From the NCBI GenBank assembly GCA_947442095.1, contig CANEVG010000076.1, positions 1 to 11,661 on the forward strand: a stretch of 11,661 bases of DNA, written 5' to 3'. How positions within the stretch are numbered: position 1 is the stretch's first letter; the number at the start of each line of letters is the position of its first letter. A model generated the notes under the pieces. The model ran no database searches. It had not been told where the DNA came from and saw only the letters and a list, made by a program, of their open reading frames with translations. This document shows positions 7,456 through 11,661 of the stretch, piece by piece. The translations under genes were made by a program, and so were the position numbers. The DNA is from Sphingomonadaceae bacterium. GTDB taxonomy: Bacteria; Pseudomonadota; Alphaproteobacteria; Sphingomonadales; Sphingomonadaceae.

Positions 7456-8946
7456 GTGTTCGATAGTCTGTCAGACCGGCTTGGAGGCGTATTCGACCGC
7501 CTGCGCGGCCGCGGCGCGCTGCGCGAGGAAGACGTGCGGGCTGCGATGCGCGAAGTGCGGATCGCGCTGCTCGAAGCCGATGTTGCGCTGCCGGTCGTTC
7601 GCCGCTTCATTGATAGCGTCACCGAAGCCGCCACAGGCCAGCAGGTGCTGCGCTCGGTCACCCCCGGTCAGCAGGTCGTCAAGATCGTCAACGACGCGCT
7701 CGTTGAAATGCTGGGCTCAGAAACGGCCGATCTCGATCTCAATGCCGCACCGCCGGTCGTTATCATGATGGTCGGCCTGCAGGGCTCGGGCAAGACGACG
7801 ACGACGGCCAAGATCGGCAAGCTACTGAAGGAAAAGCAGGGCAAGAAGGTCCTGATGGCCTCGCTCGACGTCAATCGTCCGGCGGCGCAGGAGCAACTGG
7901 CCGTGCTGGGCGAGCAGGCGGGCGTGGCCACGCTGCCGATCGTGGCGGGCCAGTCCCCGGTCGACATCGCCCGCCGCGCGGTGAACGCTGCAAAGCTGCA
8001 GGCGGTCGACGTGTTGATGCTCGATACCGCAGGCCGCCTCCATGTTGATCAGGCCTTGATGGACGAGATGAAGGCCGTCGCCGAAGTCTCGGCCCCGCGC
8101 GAAACGCTGCTGGTGGTCGATTCGCTCACCGGGCAGGACGCGGTCAACGTCGCACAGAACTTTGCTGGAGAGGTTGATCTCACGGGTGTCGTGCTCACCC
8201 GCATGGACGGCGATGCGCGCGGCGGTGCGGCGCTATCGATGCGCGCGGTGACGGGCAAGCCGATCAAGTTTGCCGCCACGGGCGAAAAGCTCGATGCGAT
8301 CGAGCCGTTCCATCCAGAGCGCGTCGCGGGCCGCATCCTCGGCATGGGCGATATCGTCTCGATCGTCGAGAAGGCCGCTGCCACGGTCCAGGCGGGCGAG
8401 GCGGAAAAGCTCGCACAGCGCATGTCGAAGGGCCAGTTCGACATGAACGACCTACGCACGCAGCTCCAGCAGATGCAGCGCATGGGCGGCCTTGGGGCGC
8501 TGGCGGGCATGATGCCGGGCATGAAGAAGGCCAAGCAGGCCATGGCCAATTCGGGCATGGATGACCGGGTGCTGCTGCATATGGACGCGATCATTGGTTC
8601 GATGACGCCAAAAGAGCGTGAGCGCCCCGAACTGCTCAACGCCAAGCGCAAGATCCGTGTGGCCAAGGGCTCCGGCACGCAGGTGCAGGATGTCAACAAG
8701 ATCATCAAGATGCACCAGGAAATGGCGAAGGCCATGAAGCAGATCCGCAAGATGGGCGGGCTCAAGGGTCTTGCTGCTATGTTCGGCGGTGGCGGTGTCG
8801 ATGCTGGCATGCCGGGTATGGGCGGCGGGGCCGGCGGCGGCATGGGGGCAGGGATGGGCGGCATGCCCAGTGGCCTTGGGGGCCTGCCCGGTCTCGGGGG
8901 GGGCAAGATGCCGTCCAATCTCAATGATCTTCTGCGGAAAAAGTAA
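7456..8946 (+). CDS. ffh: signal recognition particle protein Ffh (SRP54)
   Basis: This encodes 496 residues. It binds 4.5S RNA and signal sequences and, with FtsY, targets membrane proteins co-translationally. The helical N domain spans 1-90. The GTPase shows G1 GLQGSGKTTTTAK (107-119), DVNRPAA (138-144), G3 DTAGR (190-194), G4 TRMDGDARGG (248-257) and ATGEKLD (274-280). The Met-rich M domain starts near 325 and contains the RNA-binding stretch SGTQVQDVNKIIKMHQEM (406-423). The tail (444-485) is a Gly/Met-rich low-complexity run before the end, SNLNDLLRKK. The GTG start gives MFDSLSDRL, the usual Ffh N-terminus, with AGGAG at seven bases. ATG 7450 would add only two residues (MR) and has no usable spacing. 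rpsP follows after 42 bases with no terminator, so ffh-rpsP-rimM is likely one transcript. Confidence 0.97.
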   Translation: MFDSLSDRLGGVFDRLRGRGALREEDVRAAMREVRIALLEADVALPVVRRFIDSVTEAATGQQVLRSVTPGQQVVKIVNDALVEMLGSETADLDLNAAPPVVIMMVGLQGSGKTTTTAKIGKLLKEKQGKKVLMASLDVNRPAAQEQLAVLGEQAGVATLPIVAGQSPVDIARRAVNAAKLQAVDVLMLDTAGRLHVDQALMDEMKAVAEVSAPRETLLVVDSLTGQDAVNVAQNFAGEVDLTGVVLTRMDGDARGGAALSMRAVTGKPIKFAATGEKLDAIEPFHPERVAGRILGMGDIVSIVEKAAATVQAGEAEKLAQRMSKGQFDMNDLRTQLQQMQRMGGLGALAGMMPGMKKAKQAMANSGMDDRVLLHMDAIIGSMTPKERERPELLNAKRKIRVAKGSGTQVQDVNKIIKMHQEMAKAMKQIRKMGGLKGLAAMFGGGGVDAGMPGMGGGAGGGMGAGMGGMPSGLGGLPGLGGGKMPSNLNDLLRKK

Positions 8947-8988
8947 TATCGGTTTGGTTTTCAAGGTTTAGTTGGAAAGGTTTCTAGC

Positions 8989-9483
8989 ATGTCGGTCTCT
9001 CTTCGTCTCTCGCGCGGTGGTTCCAAGAAGCGCCCCTATTACAAGGTCGTCGTTGCCAACAGCCGCAGCCCGCGCGACGGTGCCTATCTCGAGCAGGTCG
9101 GCACCTACAATCCGCTCCTCGCCAAGGATGACGAGAACCGCGTCCGCCTGATTGAGGACCGCGTGCGCTATTGGCTCGGTGTTGGCGCGCAGCCGACCGA
9201 CCGCGTCGCCCGCATGCTTGACAAGGCCGGGATCAAGGAGCGCACTGCAACCGTGAACCCTGCCAAGGGCGAGCCCGGCAAGAAGGCCAAGGAGCGCGCT
9301 GAAGACCGCGCCAAGAAGATCGCCGAGGCCGAAGAAGCCAAGCGTGAGGCCGAAGAGGCAGCCGCTGCCGCTGCTGCTGCTCCTGTCGCCGAAGAAGCAC
9401 CTGCCGAAGAAGCACCGGCTGCTGGAGAAGCCGCTGCCGAATTGCCCGCTGAAGAAGCTGCTGCCGAGCAGGCCGAAGGCTAA
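8989..9483 (+). CDS. rpsP: 30S ribosomal protein S16 with long Ala/Glu-rich tail
   Basis: This encodes 164 residues. The first ~80 are a complete S16 (SLRLSRGGSKKRPYYKVVVA, DGAYLEQVGTYNPL, DRVRYWLGVGAQPTD, KAGI), a small-subunit assembly protein binding 16S rRNA. Bacterial S16 is often only 80-90 residues. Here a Lys/Glu-rich helical segment (about 95-120) is followed by a low-complexity Ala/Glu/Pro tail with two EEAPA repeats, ending at TAA 9481-9483. Such acidic extensions occur in alphaproteobacterial S16. GGAAAGG (8974-8980) lies eight bases upstream of the ATG. rimM starts six bases after the stop. Confidence 0.97.
   Translation: MSVSLRLSRGGSKKRPYYKVVVANSRSPRDGAYLEQVGTYNPLLAKDDENRVRLIEDRVRYWLGVGAQPTDRVARMLDKAGIKERTATVNPAKGEPGKKAKERAEDRAKKIAEAEEAKREAEEAAAAAAAAPVAEEAPAEEAPAAGEAAAELPAEEAAAEQAEG
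9388..9417 (+). repeat. two 15-bp direct repeats in the rpsP tail
   Basis: GCCGAAGAAGCACC followed by T, then the same 14 bases followed by G. They encode two AEEAP units in the acidic S16 extension and show how the tail can change length by slippage. Confidence 0.8.
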
Positions 9484-9489
9484 GGCCAG

Positions 9490-9993
9490 ATGCGCGATGC
9501 CACCGTCACTCTCGCTGCCGTCAGTGGCGCGCATGGGGTGACGGGGGACGTGCGGCTCAAGCTGTTCGGCGAAGGCCTGGCGAGCCTGAAGCCCCACCGT
9601 TCGTTCAATGGCGGCAGCCTGACGGTCGAAAAGCTGAAGGACGATGGCAAGGGCGGCGCGATTGCGCGCTTTGCCGAAGTGACCGACCGCACCGCGGCGG
9701 AAAAGCTGCGCGGCACGGCACTTACCGTGCCGCGCGCCAGCCTGCCGCCGCTGGCGGAAGGCGAATACTACTACACCGATCTCATCGGCCTCCCCGCCGT
9801 CTCGACCGCGGGCGAGGCGCTGGGCACTTGCATCGCGGTCGAGAATTTCGGCGCGGGCGATGTGCTCGAAATCGAGCGACCGGCTGCTGACGGAAAGCCC
9901 AAAAGGCGCTTCATGGTGCCGATGCGCCTTGAAGCCGTGCCGGATTGGTCTGGCGAGCGTCTCGTGATCGAAGCGGGCTACGCGCAGGACTGA
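9490..9993 (+). CDS. rimM: ribosome maturation factor RimM
   Basis: This encodes 167 residues. It assists maturation of the 30S head (16S 3' domain, S19 region). The N-terminal RimM domain begins with VTLAAVSGAHGVTGDVRLKL, matching the family's G-x-HG-x2-G-(D/E)-V motif. The C-terminal PRC-barrel half contains EYYYTDLIGLPAV (about 91-103), GDVLEIE and a FMVPM strand. It begins six bases after rpsP, consistent with an rpsP-rimM operon and coupling. trmD, the frequent next gene, is not found downstream in this window. The final residues (GYAQD) precede a 45-base gap. Confidence 0.95.
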   Translation: MRDATVTLAAVSGAHGVTGDVRLKLFGEGLASLKPHRSFNGGSLTVEKLKDDGKGGAIARFAEVTDRTAAEKLRGTALTVPRASLPPLAEGEYYYTDLIGLPAVSTAGEALGTCIAVENFGAGDVLEIERPAADGKPKRRFMVPMRLEAVPDWSGERLVIEAGYAQD

Positions 9994-10024
9994 GGTTCGT
10001 AACAATCCGGTAACATGGCAGCCA

Positions 10025-10032
10025 TATAAAAT
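10025..10032 (+). promoter_or_regulatory. possible -10 element for the 10039 gene
   Basis: TATAAAAT in a locally AT-rich gap, six bases before ATG 10039. The -35 region is not convincing. With no Shine-Dalgarno before the ATG, transcription from here would give an almost leaderless mRNA. This is speculative. Confidence 0.22.
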
Positions 10033-10038
10033 CGTCAG

Positions 10039-10602
10039 ATGGACGCGCCTTTCGCTTCGCCAACCCCGGCAACAGCGAGCCCGCTGTGGAAGGCCCTGTC
10101 GGCCTACGAAGTCGGCCCGGTCGATGCGGATCTCACCTTCACGCAGCGTCTTGCCCGTGAAAACGGCTGGAGCCCGGCGTACGGCGCGCGCGTGTTCGAG
10201 GAATACCGGCGCTTTCTGTTCCTTGCCATTACCGCAGGTCATCCGGTCACGCCGTCCGACGCGGTCGATCAGGCATGGCACCTCCACCTCACCTACACGC
10301 GCGATTACTGGGAACGGCTCTGCCCCGATGTGCTCGGCCAGCCCCTCCACCACGGTCCGACCAAGGGCGGCCGCGCCGAGGGCGAGCGGTTCTTCGAGCA
10401 ATATGCCCTTACTTTGCGCAGCTACGAGGCCGCCTTCGGCGCTGCGCCTGCCGACATCTGGCTAAGTGCGCGGCAGCGGCTGAACAGTGATCCCGAAGCG
10501 CGCCGCGTCCACCCGCGCGAGGCGCTGATCCTGCCGCACAAGTGGCTGGGGGCGGGACTTCTGCTCGCGCTCATCGTTTTCCTCATCTGGAGGCTTCTGT
10601 GA
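10039..10602 (+). CDS. GRDP-like membrane-anchored protein, unknown function
   Basis: This encodes 187 residues. The soluble part (about 15-145) carries a D-x2-WH-x-H motif, DAVDQAWHLHLTYTRDYW (74-91), then VLGQPLHHGP (98-107). This is the pattern of the glycine-rich-domain-containing-protein-like (GRDP) family, where D/W/H/H/Y/G/H positions are conserved. A metal or ligand site formed by the histidines is plausible but unproven. The C-terminus has a basic/His stretch (HPREALILPHKW) and one membrane helix (169-186), suggesting a C-tail-anchored inner membrane protein with a cytoplasmic domain. No signal peptide and no clear Shine-Dalgarno are seen. The stop overlaps the next gene as GTGA, so the two products probably act together. 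No function is known to me. Confidence 0.78.
   Translation: MDAPFASPTPATASPLWKALSAYEVGPVDADLTFTQRLARENGWSPAYGARVFEEYRRFLFLAITAGHPVTPSDAVDQAWHLHLTYTRDYWERLCPDVLGQPLHHGPTKGGRAEGERFFEQYALTLRSYEAAFGAAPADIWLSARQRLNSDPEARRVHPREALILPHKWLGAGLLLALIVFLIWRLL
10588..10593 (+). promoter_or_regulatory. ribosome binding site deciding the GTG 10599 start
   Basis: TGGAGG lies five bases before GTG 10599, inside the end of the preceding gene. The frame is open from 10542, but the upstream alternative has no such site. Confidence 0.65.
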
Positions 10603-11423
10603 CGGGTCTTGGTCCGTTTGATCTCTACGGCTCCGAGTTCCTTGCGCTCTACGCAGCGCTAGGACTGGTCGCCGTTATCGCGTCGGTCCTGATCCCGCCG
10701 TTCCTGCGCCCCGAAGGCCATCCTGCCCGCCCGGCGGACGAGGACGAACTGGCGCTGCTGGCAGGCGGACGCGAACGCTTTGCCGAGGCGGTGGCCGTGC
10801 GGCTTCTCGCGGCGGGTTCCGCCATTGTCCAGTCCGGTGGCACGCTGCAGATCCGCGATCCGCGCGGCGGGCGCACGCTGGCCGAACGCCGGGTCGTCGC
10901 ACTGTCTTCGCCGATCCGGTGGAAGGATGTGACTGACACACTCACCGGACCTGCCGAAACTGGCGAGCGGCGGCTGGAAGAGAAGGGCCTGCTGCTGGAC
11001 AAGGCCACGGCGCTGCAGATGCGCCTGATCCAGACCGCACCGCTCGTGCTGCTCTTTGCCTTCGGCCTCACCAAGTGGATCATTGGCTCGATGCGGGATC
11101 GCCCTGTCGCCTTTCTTGGCGCGTTGCTCGTCCTCACGTTCTTCGCCGCGCTCCTGCGCTTCGGCATGCTCGACCGGCGCACGCGCGCGGGCAAGCAGGT
11201 GGCCGCCGAGGCCCGCGCCGATGCTGCCCGCCTGCGGCGCGCGGTGCCGAGCGATGAAGCCGCGCTAGCCGTTGCGCTGTTTGGCACCGCGGTGCTGGCC
11301 GGATCTTATCTCTCAGACTTCCATCGGATGCGCAGCACCAATGGCGGCGGCGATGGCGGCAGCAGCAGCGATGGCGGCAGCAGCAGCGACGGCGGTAGTG
11401 GTTGCGGCGGCTGCGGCGGCTAG
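10599..11423 (+). CDS. TIGR04222-like membrane protein with Gly/Ser/Cys-rich tail
   Basis: This encodes 274 residues. There is an N-terminal membrane helix (13-34), then a soluble domain with DEDELALLAGGRERFAEAVA (48-67), a winged-helix-like segment typical of TIGR04222 proteins. The domain continues to about 140. Two more helices (about 145-163 and 169-188) follow, then a charged Ala/Arg region (192-214) and a weak hydrophobic stretch (221-238). The C-terminus (249-274) is low complexity: GGG, two DGGSSS units, DGGSG, then CGGCGG. Family members commonly end in such Gly-rich, often Cys-containing runs, whose purpose is unknown. GTG 10599 overlaps the previous stop and has TGGAGG at five bases. 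Function is unknown; co-expression with the GRDP-like protein at the membrane is inferred from the overlap. Confidence 0.78.
   Translation: MTGLGPFDLYGSEFLALYAALGLVAVIASVLIPPFLRPEGHPARPADEDELALLAGGRERFAEAVAVRLLAAGSAIVQSGGTLQIRDPRGGRTLAERRVVALSSPIRWKDVTDTLTGPAETGERRLEEKGLLLDKATALQMRLIQTAPLVLLFAFGLTKWIIGSMRDRPVAFLGALLVLTFFAALLRFGMLDRRTRAGKQVAAEARADAARLRRAVPSDEAALAVALFGTAVLAGSYLSDFHRMRSTNGGGDGGSSSDGGSSSDGGSGCGGCGG
11352..11399 (+). repeat. 18-bp tandem repeat encoding DGGSSS
   Basis: Two exact 18-base copies (11352-11369 and 11370-11387) plus a partial third copy with changed codons. They form the low-complexity tail of the TIGR04222-like protein. The repeats could expand or contract by slippage without shifting the frame. 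Confidence 0.85.
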
Positions 11424-11486
11424 AAAGCGCTTGCCGCCGCCTGCGTGCTTGCTGCACCCTGCGGTCTCATGCGGGGGAGATCAGTT

Positions 11487-11661
11487 ATGCGGCGCTGGAT
11501 AGGTCTGTTTGCGGTTCAGGCTCTCGCCGTGCCGGTATCGTCCGCCGCGCAAACCGCGCCCGAAATCGCCGCACTTGATCCTGAAATCGACACGATCCTA
11601 ACCAAATGGATGGCGGAGAGCCACATTCCGGGCATGGTCTTCGGCGTCGTCAAGGATGGCC
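11487..11661 (+). CDS. secreted serine hydrolase, beta-lactamase/PBP family, N-terminal part
   Basis: The frame is open to the window end, giving 58 visible residues. An N-terminal signal peptide (MRR, hydrophobic core, cleavage probably after VSSA) is followed by a helix (ALDPEIDTILTKWMAE). Next comes SHIPGMVFGVVKDG, the typical first strand of class C beta-lactamase-related serine hydrolases (PF00144 type), many of which are esterases or D-amino-peptidases. The catalytic SxxK lies beyond the window, so the substrate cannot be guessed. GGGGGAG (11473-11479) is seven bases before the ATG and supports this start. It begins 63 bases after the TIGR04222-like gene, and no strong terminator is seen between them. 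Confidence 0.78.
   Translation, partial: MRRWIGLFAVQALAVPVSSAAQTAPEIAALDPEIDTILTKWMAESHIPGMVFGVVKDG

Noticed and set aside
8049..8924. Minus-strand open frame of 291 codons opposite ffh
   Set aside because: Shadow of ffh; its Pro/Met-rich sequence is the complement of the Gly/Met-rich M domain and tail.
8968..10401. Long minus-strand open frame of 477 codons opposite rpsP, rimM and the GRDP-like gene
   Set aside because: It is antisense to three well-supported genes and has no family resemblance. Long empty frames are expected opposite GC-rich coding DNA.

Overview
The window looks like chromosomal DNA of a high-GC alphaproteobacterium, most likely a sphingomonad (Novosphingobium/Erythrobacteraceae-type). 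The evidence is the GC-rich codon use, the order dapF-mtaB-ftsY-ispZ, an S16 protein with a long Ala/Glu tail, and the style of the housekeeping proteins. This placement is inference from protein resemblance and gene order; no search was run. I see no tRNA, rRNA, CRISPR array, insertion sequence or phage gene.

Layout. The left edge (1-564, plus) is the C-terminal part of a Kup-type potassium transporter, converging on a small Ala-rich lipoprotein gene (569-925, minus). Next come a five-helix membrane protein of the urate hydroxylase PuuD N-terminal family (1069-1641, minus) with its own hairpin terminator and a possible promoter. A tight minus-strand operon follows: dapF (5394-4573), mtaB (4562-3387), ftsY (3390-2443) and ispZ/yciB (2446-1799). 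mtaB/ftsY and ftsY/ispZ overlap by four bases (ATGA and GTGA), and a perfect 10-bp hairpin closes the operon. These genes cover lysine/peptidoglycan precursor synthesis, tRNA modification at A37, the SRP receptor, and an envelope/septation membrane protein.

Upstream of dapF on the same strand (about 7163-5430) is a membrane-anchored GGDEF-EAL cyclic-di-GMP gene. I read five separate lesions in it: three in-frame stops and two single-base frameshifts. It is best called a pseudogene.

Divergent from the pseudogene is a plus-strand cluster: ffh (SRP GTPase, best started at GTG 7456), rpsP (S16 with a long acidic extension) and rimM (16S maturation factor). Where trmD often follows rimM, there is instead a two-gene membrane module. 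Its first gene encodes a C-terminally anchored protein with a D-x2-WH-x-H motif typical of glycine-rich-domain-protein-like families. The second encodes a TIGR04222-like membrane protein ending in a Gly/Ser/Asp-rich tail that finishes GCGGCGG; the two overlap by GTGA. The window ends inside a secreted serine hydrolase of the beta-lactamase/PBP family.

The least understood part is the 10039-11423 pair, whose function is unknown. The c-di-GMP pseudogene and the position of the pair between translation genes are the other points of interest. Most of the rest is ordinary housekeeping.
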